Below, one piece after another: positions 38,195 through 48,546 of a stretch of 64,000 nucleotides of DNA (position 1 is the first letter of the stretch; every line of letters starts with the position of its first letter). The DNA lies in assembly GCA_963704075.1 (NCBI GenBank), contig CAVPGV010000006.1:111553-175552 (forward strand). The letters run 5' to 3'. The position numbers and the translations under genes were made by a program. The DNA is from JADKAV01 sp963704075. Lineage in GTDB: Bacteria; Actinomycetota; Actinomycetes; S36-B12; UBA10799. The notes beneath the pieces are model-generated. The model saw only the letters and a list, made by a program, of their open reading frames with translations, was not told where the DNA came from and made no database searches.

Positions 38195-41100
38195 CGGATC
38201 GTCGCCCCTGTCGGTACGGTAGGCGGCCTCGACAGTGACACGAGGCACCTGCACGGTCGGGCGTCGGAGCCCGCGGGCGGCGATCGCCGCGTGGTCGTAC
38301 CAGCCGTCCACCAGCACCTGGCTCCTGCCCCGGCCTGCGGAACTGACCACTGGGGGATCATCCGGTGTCGGCGGGGGCTCCCAGACGAGGGTCTCGTGAC
38401 CCAGCGGCATGGCCGCGGCCTCGTCCTCGCCGGCCATGGTGGTGTCGGCCCCGAAGCGGACACCCGAACGGTGGAGTTCGTAGCTGGGTGCTGCCAGTTT
38501 CGCGCTGTCCGACATCTTGTCGAACTGCGCCGGGGCGAACCAGTCCACGACCGGATCCGCAGAGACCCCGGAAAGTACCGCGCCGGTCGCCGCGTCGGTC
38601 AACTGTGCCGCATCGATGTCGATGCGTGACTGGGCGGGCAGGGCGTGGCCGTAGACCTCCAGCGTGCGCTCGAGCGGCGCGACGGTCTGACGCAAGGAGA
38701 GGGTGCCGTCGGCCAGCATCGGTGCTCGCTGCCGGGTCGTCGCCGGCGGTGAGCACCACTCCGGCCTGCAGCCCCGAGCCGCGGGTCACTTCCCACGCGT
38801 TGTCGGCGTCGATCTGCGCCTGGATCAGCGGCAGCAGGTCGGTGGTCTCCAGCGCGACCGGCCGGGCCTTGTCGCCGACGGTGAAGTCGAACTTCACCTT
38901 GACACCGAAGAACTTGAACTGGGCTAGGCCGCTTGCGAACCAGGGCTTCGGACCCTCCAGGTGAGCTGCCAGGCTGACGCCCATCAACTCCTTGTTCCCG
39001 GAGTACACCGCCACTCCTGCGGTCACGTCGGCGACCAGTTTGAAGGGCGAGAAGATCAGCAGGACGTCGAACCCGAACCAGCCGCGGGCCGTGTACGTCG
39101 TCAGCACCACCTTGACCGAGGCCTCGATCTCGAAACGGCCGCCGAACTGCACGGTGTTCGGCGTCACGGCCAGGTAGGCCGACAGCGTGATGCCGATGTC
39201 CTCGGTCAGCGCGATCGAGGCGCGCATCCGTTCGAGTGCGCCGAAGACCGACGGCAGGATCGACGGCGGCTGGAACGACGGATGCCAGCCACCGATCGAC
39301 AGGGCGAAGTAGGGCTGCGGACTGGTGGCGACGTGGAACGCCATGTCGCCGCTCAGCTCGATGACCCCCAGCAAACGCGAGTCGTACAGCGATGCCGCGA
39401 CGGTGACGGTGCCGTTGGCCAGGTCCACGACCCCCAGGGAGTCCATCGTGATCTCCACGACGGGCACCTCGGGGTCGGGCAGCGCCATCGCAATGGAACC
39501 GAGGATGACGATCAAGCCCTGCGGCATCGAGATCATCACGCCGATCTGGGCGGTCAGCAGCGGACACGGGCGCACCCCAGCCGATGGCGACGACAGGTCC
39601 GATGACCGTGTTCCCGACGTCGATGGGGAAGTACGCGTCGATCTGCGGGATGAGGATCAGCGCATCCCGGACCGGGTCGTCGGGGAACATGATCGCGTCG
39701 GCGGCACCCTGCTTGAGACCGAGCGCCAGTGCTTCGGTGTCCATCCGCCGGTTCAGCGCGATGATTCCACCGACGCCTTCGAGAGTGAACCCGAAGCCGA
39801 GCGGGATGCCCGGGATGTCGATCCCGAGACTGCCGAAGAACGCCCACCCTTCCTCGCCGCCGGGCAGCTGGGTGTCGATCACCACCAGCAGGCTGACGCC
39901 GACCTCGATGACCTTCAGGGCCGCGCCGCCGGCGTATCGACCGGCGTCGTGGTCGATGTCCAGGAAGCCGCCACCGCTGATGACGTCGCTGCCGTCGAAC
40001 GCGAAGGCCACGCGGTCGGGAAGGTCGATGCCGATTTCCAGCGCGAAATCGTCGGGCGTGTCACCGCTGCTGATCAATGCTCGGACGCCGACGCCCGAGA
40101 CCGCGACCTGCAACGGTCCGATCGTGGACTCGGCATCGACCACGACCGACAGCACCAGCGCCCCGTCGTCGTCGACGTCGGCCGAGACGGCAATTCCGCT
40201 GACCGTGATCGGGCCGATGCTGATGGTGACGGGCAGCTGGAACGTGAGGCCGACGTCGGCGCCGAAACGAAGCCCCTCGCGCGACAGGGTCACCTCCATG
40301 TCCAACTCGGCCTCGATGCCCGCGATCAGGCTGGCCATGAACGAGTCGGCGCCGTCGGAGTCGAGCCGAAGAGCCAGGGTCTGCAGCCCCACGGTGAGTG
40401 CGAGATCGGGTTCGGATGCGATCGAAGGCGACGCCGACAGTGACACCACCGACGTCCAGCCGCGGACCGCTTGCTGCGCCGAACAGCCGCCATGGTTCTT
40501 GGCCGGTCAGGGTCAGGGCAACGCCCAACTCGCCGACGGTGTCGGCGACCAGGGCAAGTTGCCCGGTCGGGCTGACGGTGATGCCGACGACCGGCTGGGG
40601 GACGTCGATGCTGACCTCGCCCAGCGGAACCGGGATCGGGTCCGGGGACAGGTCGCCTACGTCCACCCCGATGGCCAGCCCATCCGCGGGGCCCATGCCA
40701 CCGTCGGACCGCCAGGGACCGATGACGATGCTGATGCCACGAAGCTCTGACGGCGCACGGTGATCGAGCCGAAGGCGGGTCACCTGGAGGTCCTCGTCGC
40801 CGAGCCATCCGGACAGGTAGGCCTGGACGTAGTCGAGGTCAGGTGGCTCGCGCGTGACGTGGGCGATGTCGGCCAACGCCAGCGCGAGCAGTCGTCCGAT
40901 GCGGCTGCTGTCGATGCGGCCGCCGGTGAGGAACCGGGTGGCGGCGAAGTCGCCCGGATCGGCCATCAGATCGCCGAGGCCGGAGGTGTCCAACGCCAGC
41001 GAGGTGTGCTCTTCGGCTGGCCCGTCGTCGGTGACCGGCAACTCGTAGACGTTGCGGGCCGCCAGACCGATCGCTTCGAGCAGTGCGGTCAGCCACGCCG

Positions 41101-41491
41101 CCCGGTGTTCGATCAGGTCGAAGGCCACCATCTGCGGCAAACGCAAGGCCACATCGCCCCCGATCTCGCCCCAGTCCAGGTCCGCGCCCGGGATCTCGAC
41201 GTCGGCGTCCTCGAGCGCATCGACGACGTCGCCCACGGGACCGATGAGCTCCAGAGCCGCCAGCAACTCCTCGAAGGTGAAGTCGTCGGTCAGCGCCTCG
41301 AGGTGCTCGGCGACCAGAGGGACCAGCGCTTGGATCTCCTCGGACGCCGGCACCGCGTCGATGACCACCCCGGAGTCCACCTGGTAGCCCAGACGGCGCA
41401 GCGCCGCCAGAAACTCGCTGGGCCGCACCGCCAGGTCCGCCAGCATGCGTACGGTGCCGCTCAACGTCGACAGGATCGGGTCGTCGCTCAT
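38191..41491 (-). CDS. Large-operon protein B, DUF6603 domain protein (about 1,100 aa), several frameshifts
   Basis: Recognised as a DUF6603 protein from the central glycine-rich beta pattern IPLGFGFTLEGVGGIIALNR, MFPDDPVRDALILIPQIDAYF, VVAIGWGAP and FALSIGGWHPSFQPP, and from the C-terminal SLRQTVAPLERTLEVYGHAL and WFAPAQFDKMSD. Function of the family is unknown. The N-terminal 400 residues are more helical (FTFEELLAALELIGPVGDVV). Breaks lie near 40448, 39570 and 38722, and probably one more before the stop at 38191-38193; without it B would read into C. ATG 41491 has a perfect ribosome site, GGAGGT, 6 bases upstream. No signal peptide is seen although the protein is strongly beta-structured. 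Confidence 0.75.
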
Positions 41492-41530
41492 CGCCGGACC
41501 TCCAGTTCCACCACTTCATCGACTCGCATG

Positions 41531-44353
41531 TCAGTACCCGATCATCAGGTCGGCGTCCATGAACACATCCACACGGCGCGCCATCTGCACATCAGGCCCA
41601 TCGGGCCCGCCCGGGGCACCCTGCTCGCCGCGCCCCACCACCTCGATGGATTCCTCCGGGATGCGGAACCGGTCACCGAGCATCACCTGCAGCGCCCGGC
41701 ACACGGCCTCCGCCCGGCGCTGTGACAGCGCCAGGTTGTATTCCTCGGTGCCGGGCGCCGAGGCCCGACCCTCGATCAGCAGCCGCCCGTGCGGTGAGGA
41801 GAACGCGCGCAGGTGCTCGGCGAGCATCTGCTCCAGCTGGGGAACGACTTCGGATCGGACCACCGAGGAGTCTGTGTCGAAGAAGGCTTCTGCGCCCATC
41901 CATTCACCCGCGACGACGTGGTGCGGCACGAACTCGGGCCGATTGATCTGCTCCAGGTCGACCACGTCGACTGCCGAGTTCATCGCACCGGTGGCGACAC
42001 CAACCTCGTAGACGGTGACGTAGGGACCGAGGACGACGTTGGAGCCACCCGCGTCGCCCTTGAGTGGCGACTTCGAACCGTCGCCGTAGAAGACGATCTC
42101 ACCCCACCAGCCCCAGCGGAGCACGAAGGCACCGCTCTCTCCGCCGATCATGTCGACGGGGCCGTTGAAGTCCGTCTGGGACCAGTCGGCGTCGCTGGTG
42201 ACGGTGCCAGAGGTGATCTTGGTGTGCCCGGTGCCGCCAGAGAGTCCAGCGCTACCCTCCAGGAATCCCAACGCGTAGCGCTGCACCCACTGCTGCTGGC
42301 CGTCGCGGGACTTCGTGACGGTGATCCAGCCCGCCATTCCGCCGCCGCCCCCAGGCACGCCGGGGATCGGGACGTCAACGCTGCCTCCGGCCATCTTCAC
42401 CGACCAGTCGTAGACGAACTCGCCCTGCTCCGCAGCCACCGGGTCGACAACGATGTCCAGCAGGCGCTGCAGAACGGGGGTGCGGTCGGGGGCCCGGCGC
42501 GCCATGTCGACCGCGACCGTGTACGCGGAGTGCTGGCGCCCGTCGATCTCGACCCGACGCCCCATCAGCAGTTGCCGCGCCCACTGCCGGACGACGAGCA
42601 GTTGCTTGTCGGCGTTGTCGGGTGGAGGTACCTGCCAACAACGGTCTCGAGCCGGTCATCGGCATCCCTGGCCTCAAAGATCTTGGAACTGACCAGCACG
42701 GTGTTCACCCAGACCTTCAGGTCTTCGTGCAAGTTGCAGGATGGCCTCTCCTACCTTGTAGGCCTCCCAGCCGTGCAGAGGCGTGCGATGGACGGCTCGG
42801 GTGATCGCCGCCTCGACGTCGGACAGCGACTCCAGCGCCCGGTCGGACAGGTGTGGCTCGCTGGACGCCTGGATGTAGTGAAGGAAGGTGGGCAGGCCGA
42901 GCGGGGTTCGATCGGGTCACCGTCGATCTGCACTGCCAGACTGCCGGGGTCGTGGGACAGGTCGAAGGTCCACGTGCCGGTGGTCGGCACGCCGGGCGGG
43001 TCGAGGTCGCCGTCGAGGGTGAACCGCCACGTGGACGCGGTGGCGTCGTCGGTCTGCAGCGTCGCGGTGACGCGCCGCAGGGTCGGGAGCCAGCAGGTCT
43101 CATCCTGACCGTCGCCGTCGATGTCGAACGGCGCCTCGATGCGGGTCTGCCACCAGCCCACCGCAACCCGGCCGACCTGGTTGATCTGCAGGCAGCCGAT
43201 GTACTCCGGCCTGGGCGTCAACTCAAGGCTGATGCCTGACGTCTCGTAAAAGCCGGTGATGTCGGCCTCGACGCCCAACGCTTCGACCTGGGCGACGTCA
43301 GCTGGGTCCGCCGATGGCGAGGAGGTTCCGAGGACGTCGATCACACGCAGGTTGTGGGCCAGCATCAGCAGTCGGCCCCAAGTCAGTTGCTCCGTACCCT
43401 CGAACGGTCCACCTCGTGGGTGGTACGCCCAACCGCTGACCTTGGCCAGCCGTCGCTTGAGAGCCCTGATCAGCTGGTCGGCTGCCGGTGGCGGCGCAGG
43501 GAGGTTCCGGCACACGGCCAGCAGATCCCCGGTGGTGTGGGTCTGCAGCAGTTCCGTCTGGAGCAGCCAGTCGGTGGCGATCGCATCGCTCTCCATCGCG
43601 GTGTACAACTCGGCGCCGATCTGCGCGATGAACCGGCGGTCGGCATCGTCGTCCCACGGCCAACCGAACACCCAGGCGGGCTCGGCGAACATCGGGAGCA
43701 CACCCGGCTGGTCGTCGGCCGAGTCGGTGTATCTGCCAGAGGTCTGCTGCGGCCGCGAGGTCGGACAGGAACACGGCCGCGATCGTGGGCGCGGCGACCT
43801 TCAGCGACCCCAGCTGCCGACCGAGCAACGTGAACGAACCGGTCTGTCGGACGGTGATCTGCACCACCGAGAGCGTCTGGTCGGCCTGCACGTCCACATC
43901 GACGGTGATCACCGACTCGTTGACACTGTCGGTGATGGGGCCCAAGGCGTCCAGCGCGGGCAGCGGCACCGCGAATGTGGGACCAGCACCCTCATAGCGC
44001 GTCCGCTGGCGCACGGCGATGGCGATGACCAAGTCGTCGGGTGCAGGCTGGGGGAGCCCGATCTCCGCCGGCCAGTCAACCCATCCCAGGGTGTAGCCGA
44101 GAGTCGCGGGATGCTGCGAGGTCAGGTGCGTTGTGTCCCCGGTCGAGCCCGACGCCCCGCTGATCTGCATCCACCAGCGCACCTGCCGATATCCCGCCAG
44201 CTCCAGCGCATAGAAGACACCGTCGATGGCGTCGAGTACCTGCTGAGCCAACGCGCCGTCCCCGAAGACCGGGTCGGAGCGGTGCTGGCGGATGCCGTGT
44301 GCGGGCGGCACGCCAGCCGCACCTAGTAGCGACGGAACCGCGAACGTCACCAT
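41531..44353 (-). CDS. Large-operon protein A, C-terminal OmpA-like domain (about 940 aa), four frameshifts
   Basis: First gene of the operon. The last 130 residues are an OmpA/MotB-type peptidoglycan-binding domain: AFFDTDSSVVRSEVVPQLEQ, LLIEGRASAPGTEEYNLALS and QRRAEAVCRALQVML. Before it are two uncharacterised regions, one with VDIDGDGQ-like Asp-rich strand FDIDGDGQDETCWLP that resembles a calcium loop, and a helical segment KVGEAILQL joined to HEDLKVWVNTVLVSSKIFEA. Breaks near 43728, 42903, 42722 and 42625 are each repaired by one base. Reading it as one protein is inference; the part from about 42690 on could be a separate gene. ATG 44353 is chosen where protein-like sequence begins (MVTFAVPSLLGAAG); no signal peptide is visible there. 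Confidence 0.6.
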
Positions 44354-45374
44354 CCGCGCCGCCCCAAGGACCTGGTCGGGACGGCCAGCCGGCCCGCTCG
44401 TGCGTCGGCGACTGCGACTAGGTGATCTTTGGTCGACTCGTATGCGAGCCCGCGGACGCAGGGCGGATCGGCTGACCCGCCGTGCCAGCCACCAACGAGG
44501 CCGGACCCTTCGCCTGCGCGGAGGACACCGGGCGTGCACAAGGTCCGTTCTGCCGCGCGGTCGCGAGGATGTGGCAAACCACGTGAGATCAAGGGATTCA
44601 ACTGAGAAGAACCTCCCCTTCCGATCAGGCGGCGGTCGGCGGTCGTCGGGTCTCAGAGGTGGTGGCAGAGGCGTGTTGGAGTGCTTTGCCACCTCCAGTT
44701 AGACAGCAACCCTACGGCGGCGCTTCACGAACCACAATCCCCAGAATGCGCGCAGAAGAAGCAACTTCCATCCCCCACAGCAAGCGAGCCCCGCTGATGC
44801 TGGGCTCGGGGACCACCGGTATTGCGCGGTTGTGGTGCCATTCGAACAGGACGGACGCGTCGGCGTGAGGGGGAACCTCGGTTTTCGGTCAGGACCGCCT
44901 GCTGAGTCACGTGTCAGACCCGGAGAGCGGCTCCGACCGGGGTGCCCTCAATGTGGGCCAGTGTGTTGACCTTCGAGCAGAAGTGTGCCCAGCCGGGGAA
45001 CCGCCATAGCGACCTGAGTCGGTGTTGACCTTGACCCCGTGTCCGGTTCTGCACGGTGATCATGGATGCGGACGCAAGTCCTGGGGGAGAGTCGGCAACA
45101 ACCGCGATCACCAGGCGAATCCGGGGCATCGGGTGCCCCCAGCAGTGAGGATGCGGCCCCACTGACGCAGTCGTTGGGGCTGCTCGCCGACGCAGCGATC
45201 GAACCTGCCGATCGACTGATGCGCACCCACCAAGACCGCGCGATCGTCTTGCTGGCCACACTCGACCGACCGACGCGCCCGGAGGTGTCCAGAGACCGAT
45301 CGACGACGTCGCCTTCGGCGCCGACGTTGTTGCCAAGGGAGTCAGCGCAGTCCGGGCCGTGCCGCTGAGGCTGC
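44354..45374. other. 1-kb non-coding gap upstream of the large operon
   Basis: No frame looks like protein on either strand. The word TGTTGACCTT occurs twice, at 44964 and 45023, in matching context, which might mark debris of an insertion sequence, but no transposase remains. The part next to 44353 should hold the promoter of the large operon; I cannot assign -35/-10 boxes with confidence. Confidence 0.4.
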
Positions 45375-46427
45375 TCAGACAGGGCTATCTGCGTCGCGCT
45401 GCTCCTGGACGGCTTCGCGGACATGGCGGCGTTGCTGGGTCTCGGGTACGGAATAGCGAACCTCGGTGTGGGACAACAGGTCCAGCAGGCTGCGCCGCTT
45501 GGAGTCGAAGAACGAGACCAAAGCCGTCACCAGCCACAAGACCAGGCCGAAGAATCCCACCCACGCTCGTGCCATCGCCCTCACGAATCCGGGGCGCCGT
45601 CCGTCCGGGGTGCACACACGGATCCCAACGACGCCCATCCCCAGCGACCGACCGACGGCCCACAGACAAATCCCCAAGTACGTGGGTATGACGGATACGG
45701 CCAAGACCGCAAAGGTGAGTTGGATCCACGTTGGAGGCGAACCGCTGAACAGCGAATCGATCAGGCTGGCGAGAGTCGAGAAGAGGACTGTGCTGAGGTA
45801 TCCAACCACGAAGAGGTCAATCGCCAGACCCAACAGGCGCGTGGCTGCCCCCGCGTAGGTGAAGTGGCGTCCGGGTGGCGCGGGAGGAGCGGGCAGCGCA
45901 CGCCATGCGGCCCGTTGCTTCGACAAGTCATCGATCGCCAACCGGAGAGGCCGGGTCGCGTCCGGTGACACGTCGGCTAGGACGAGTTGTAGCGCAGTTT
46001 CTGGCGTGGGACGCGGTGGCTGCCGGAAGATCCGCCTGCCCACACGATCCACGAGGGAATCCACATCCGCCAGTTTTCCGCGGAACCCCTCGAGAGCATC
46101 CAGGAACAGCCCCTGGCTCTGTTCGCGGATCAGGTCACGGATACGTGGGTCGTCCACGATGTCGTCGAGGATCTGCGGCACCACCTCTCGCCGGATTTTG
46201 GGCATGAGGGCGTCGACGAGTTGGGGTGCGGTCGTCTGCTCGAGGTAGGGGACCAGGCCATCCACTATTCGGGGCACGAGTTGCTGCTCGAGGTACGGCT
46301 GGAGGTCGGTTAGCAGACGTGGCAGCAGGTCATCCACGAGACGAGGGGTCACGCCGGCGACGACCTCGGGCACGGACACCTCGACCAGATGCCCGGTCAC
46401 CCCATCGACCAACTCGGGAATGGTCAC
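45375..46427 (-). CDS. RDD-family membrane protein with helical-repeat N-terminal region
   Basis: The C-terminal 150 residues form an RDD domain: ATRLLGLAIDLFVVGYLSTV with the Arg and Asp pair, then ILCLWAVG-like ICLWAVGRSLGMGVVGIRV and SKRRSLLDLLSHTEVRY. The N-terminal 200 are amphipathic repeats (LLPRLLTDLQPYLEQQLVPR, LVPYLEQTTAPQLVDALMP, VVPQILDDIVDDPRIRDLI). This layout is common in actinobacteria; function unknown. GTG 46427 is the first sensible start. Upstream, from 46463, the sequence is the reverse strand of a vapC remnant, so the true 5' end of this gene was probably lost in a recombination. Confidence 0.7.
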   Translation of the reverse strand: MTIPELVDGVTGHLVEVSVPEVVAGVTPRLVDDLLPRLLTDLQPYLEQQLVPRIVDGLVPYLEQTTAPQLVDALMPKIRREVVPQILDDIVDDPRIRDLIREQSQGLFLDALEGFRGKLADVDSLVDRVGRRIFRQPPRPTPETALQLVLADVSPDATRPLRLAIDDLSKQRAAWRALPAPPAPPGRHFTYAGAATRLLGLAIDLFVVGYLSTVLFSTLASLIDSLFSGSPPTWIQLTFAVLAVSVIPTYLGICLWAVGRSLGMGVVGIRVCTPDGRRPGFVRAMARAWVGFFGLVLWLVTALVSFFDSKRRSLLDLLSHTEVRYSVPETQQRRHVREAVQEQRDADSPV

Positions 46428-46462
46428 CGTTGTGAGGTGATCGGTGATGCCGGAAAGGACCT

Positions 46463-46594
46463 GACTCGTATCTGCTGGCTCTGGCGGTGGCCAATTCGGG
46501 CCGCCTCGCCACCTTCGACAAGCGGATCGCCACATCGGCGATCCCAGGTGGCGACGGCGCCGTTCTCATGCTTGGGGCAATGCGGGCTTCGTGA
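46463..46594 (+). pseudogene. vapC 3' remnant
   Basis: Translates as DSYLLALAVANSGRLATFDK and then RIATSAIPGGDGAVLMLGAM before a stop, nearly identical to the last 44 residues of the intact VapC gene 4.3 kb downstream (TDAYLLALAVANSGRLATFD and IPGGDRAVLTLGG). The first two thirds of the gene are gone. The left edge abuts the truncated RDD gene. Confidence 0.85.
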
Positions 46595-46734
46595 AGGGTT
46601 CCATCGTTTCGGACAATGGGGCGCACGACGGTCAGGCCGAAGCGGGGTCCGGGCCAGCTCTGGACGGTCACTTGCCGTGGGTTGACCCCCGGATCCCGGA
46701 GCAACTACCGTGATCGGGTCGTGGGAGGTTGGGC

Positions 46735-47280
46735 ATGCGGACGGTCGTGGTGGCTCTGGTGGCATTCGCTCTTGCGCCGACAGTTGCCCACGCCGACTCC
46801 CGCACGGTGACCGACGAGGTGGGCGACATCTACACCTCGTCGATCATTTCCGACATCACGCAGTCCACAGCCACCTACACCAGGAAACGGGTGAGTGTCC
46901 GGGTCACGCACGCATCGTGGAGGGCGGAATGGGGGAGGAACCGTGGCGCGACAGGCGGCAAGCTCCTTTTCGGGAATCGTCGGTCCTTCGTGATCGTTCC
47001 CGCGGCCGATGGGCGCACGTCGCAACTGTTCACGCTGAAGAAGTTCCTGGGTTGCCTACGTGACGCGCAGCCCGGGAAATGCACGCCGATGCCGTGCCGC
47101 GGGTGGCGCTACACCAAGGACCGGGAAGCCCTGCAGACCGGTGTGAGCGTTCCTCTGCGTTGTTTCCGGATGAAACCCCCGTCGCGATTGAAGGTGACGG
47201 CCTTCCACGCGATCCCGGTCATTGGTCAGGGTCTCGTGGTCGACCCCGTCGCAGCGACACCCTGGATCAAGCGGGGCTGA
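46735..47280 (+). CDS. Secreted protein of unknown function
   Basis: 181 residues with a signal peptide (MRTVVVALVAFALAPTVAHA, cleavage after AHA). The mature part begins DSRTVTDEVGDIYTSS, a calcium-rich style start also seen in other exported actinobacterial proteins, and later contains three Cys (GCLRD, KCTPMPC) plus one more (LRCFR). ATG 46735 follows GGGAGG at an ideal distance. No domain is recognised. Confidence 0.75.
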   Translation: MRTVVVALVAFALAPTVAHADSRTVTDEVGDIYTSSIISDITQSTATYTRKRVSVRVTHASWRAEWGRNRGATGGKLLFGNRRSFVIVPAADGRTSQLFTLKKFLGCLRDAQPGKCTPMPCRGWRYTKDREALQTGVSVPLRCFRMKPPSRLKVTAFHAIPVIGQGLVVDPVAATPWIKRG

Positions 47281-47442
47281 AACAGGGAGATCCCGGCGGC
47301 GGAGGGTCGGCGAGGTGCCATCTCTGGTGGCACCTCGCGCCTCGGAGATTTCGTGGGTCGCCCCCACCGCCGGGCAAGTCCTGAGCACCCCGATCCGCGT
47401 CACCGAGGCGTAGCCTGGAGGTGGATGCTGGGGGTGGGGAGA

Positions 47443-48546
47443 ATGTCCGACTCCGATTCTCGCGACGATCGCAGTCACGACCTTCTGGTGTATGGCGCTA
47501 CCGGATACACCGGAGCACTCGTGGCGGGCTACCTGGCTCGGAACGCCCCGGACGGAATGCGCGTGGCACTGGGCGGGCGGGATCTGCCCGCGCTTGAGCG
47601 TTGTCGTGCGCAACTGCCCATTCACGCCCGCGATTGGCCGCTGGTGGTGGCCGACAGCGACGATCCGGTTGGATTGACTCGTCTGGCTGAGTCGAGCCGC
47701 GTGGTGCTGACAACTGTCGGGCCGTACGCGCGGCTGGGCATGCCCCTGGTCGGGGCGTGTGTCGAGGCCGGGACGGACTATGTGGACCTGTCCGGCGAAC
47801 TGCCCTTCCTGCGCTCCTGCATTGACAAGTACCAGCAGGCCGCCGCGAAACGAGGGATCCGGCTGGTGCAGACCTGCGGCGCGATCGCCGCACCGATCGA
47901 CCTGGCGGTGTGGGATCTCGCGCGCCGGGCTGCCGATGACGGTGACGGCGACCTGACCGACGTGATCGCCCTTGTCACCGGGATGCGGGCCGGTCGCAGT
48001 GGGGGAACGCTCGCATCGACCCTGGAGGGTCTGGCAGCGGTGCGCAGGGACCCCGAGTTGCGACGCCTGGTCGAGGACCCGTACACGCTCAGCCCCGACC
48101 GGGACGCCGAGCCGGACCTCGGACAACAGCCGGACCGCAGGGGGTTCGACTTCGATCCCGATCTGGGCACCTGGCTGGGGCCGTTCTTGTACGAGCAGAT
48201 CGACGCGCGCGTGATCCGTCGCACCAACGCCTTGCTCGGCCACGCCTACGGCCGCCGGTTTCGCTATCGGGAAGCCCTGGACCTCGGCACCGGACCGGCA
48301 GCACTGCGCCGCCGCGCACAATTGAGCCTGCAAATGGCATGGCTACCACTCGGCTGCGGGCAATACTCGTCCACTGCAGCGACGTCCCAGTGCCAAACGC
48401 CCCGGCGTGTGATCCTCGACCACGCCCGGTGTGAACCAGACCTGGCCGCCTCAGCTGAAGGCGCCGCTGGGCAGATCCGACTCGTCGTTCAGGATCGCGG
48501 AGACCACCCTGCCGGCAACGTCTTCGGGGGCGAGTCCGTGCGGTAA
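47443..48546 (+). CDS. Saccharopine-dehydrogenase-like trans-acting enoyl reductase, C-terminus replaced
   Basis: The N-terminal 300 residues are a clear saccharopine dehydrogenase/enoyl-reductase-like enzyme (mycobacterial Rv2449c/Rv2953 type): VYGATGYTGALVAGYLARN, VVLTTVGPYARLGMPLVGAC, GTDYVDLSGELPF and GTLASTLEGLAAVRRDP. It should reduce an enoyl or related intermediate with NAD(P)H. After RFRYREALDLGTGPAALRRR (about 48310) the family sequence stops and the frame runs on through unrelated residues (SSTAATSQCQTPRRV) into the antisense of the next gene. About 100 native residues seem lost. ATG 47443 is preferred; ATG 47425 is also in frame. Confidence 0.7.
   Translation: MSDSDSRDDRSHDLLVYGATGYTGALVAGYLARNAPDGMRVALGGRDLPALERCRAQLPIHARDWPLVVADSDDPVGLTRLAESSRVVLTTVGPYARLGMPLVGACVEAGTDYVDLSGELPFLRSCIDKYQQAAAKRGIRLVQTCGAIAAPIDLAVWDLARRAADDGDGDLTDVIALVTGMRAGRSGGTLASTLEGLAAVRRDPELRRLVEDPYTLSPDRDAEPDLGQQPDRRGFDFDPDLGTWLGPFLYEQIDARVIRRTNALLGHAYGRRFRYREALDLGTGPAALRRRAQLSLQMAWLPLGCGQYSSTAATSQCQTPRRVILDHARCEPDLAASAEGAAGQIRLVVQDRGDHPAGNVFGGESVR

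Noticed and set aside
29322..44353. Prophage tail or contractile injection system
   Set aside because: Considered because of the giant beta-rich proteins, but no sheath, tube, baseplate, ATPase or tape-measure gene is visible in or near the operon.
45066..45368. 100-codon plus-strand frame in the gap upstream of the large operon
   Set aside because: No ribosome site, no recognisable motif, and equally open antisense frames; treated as non-coding.
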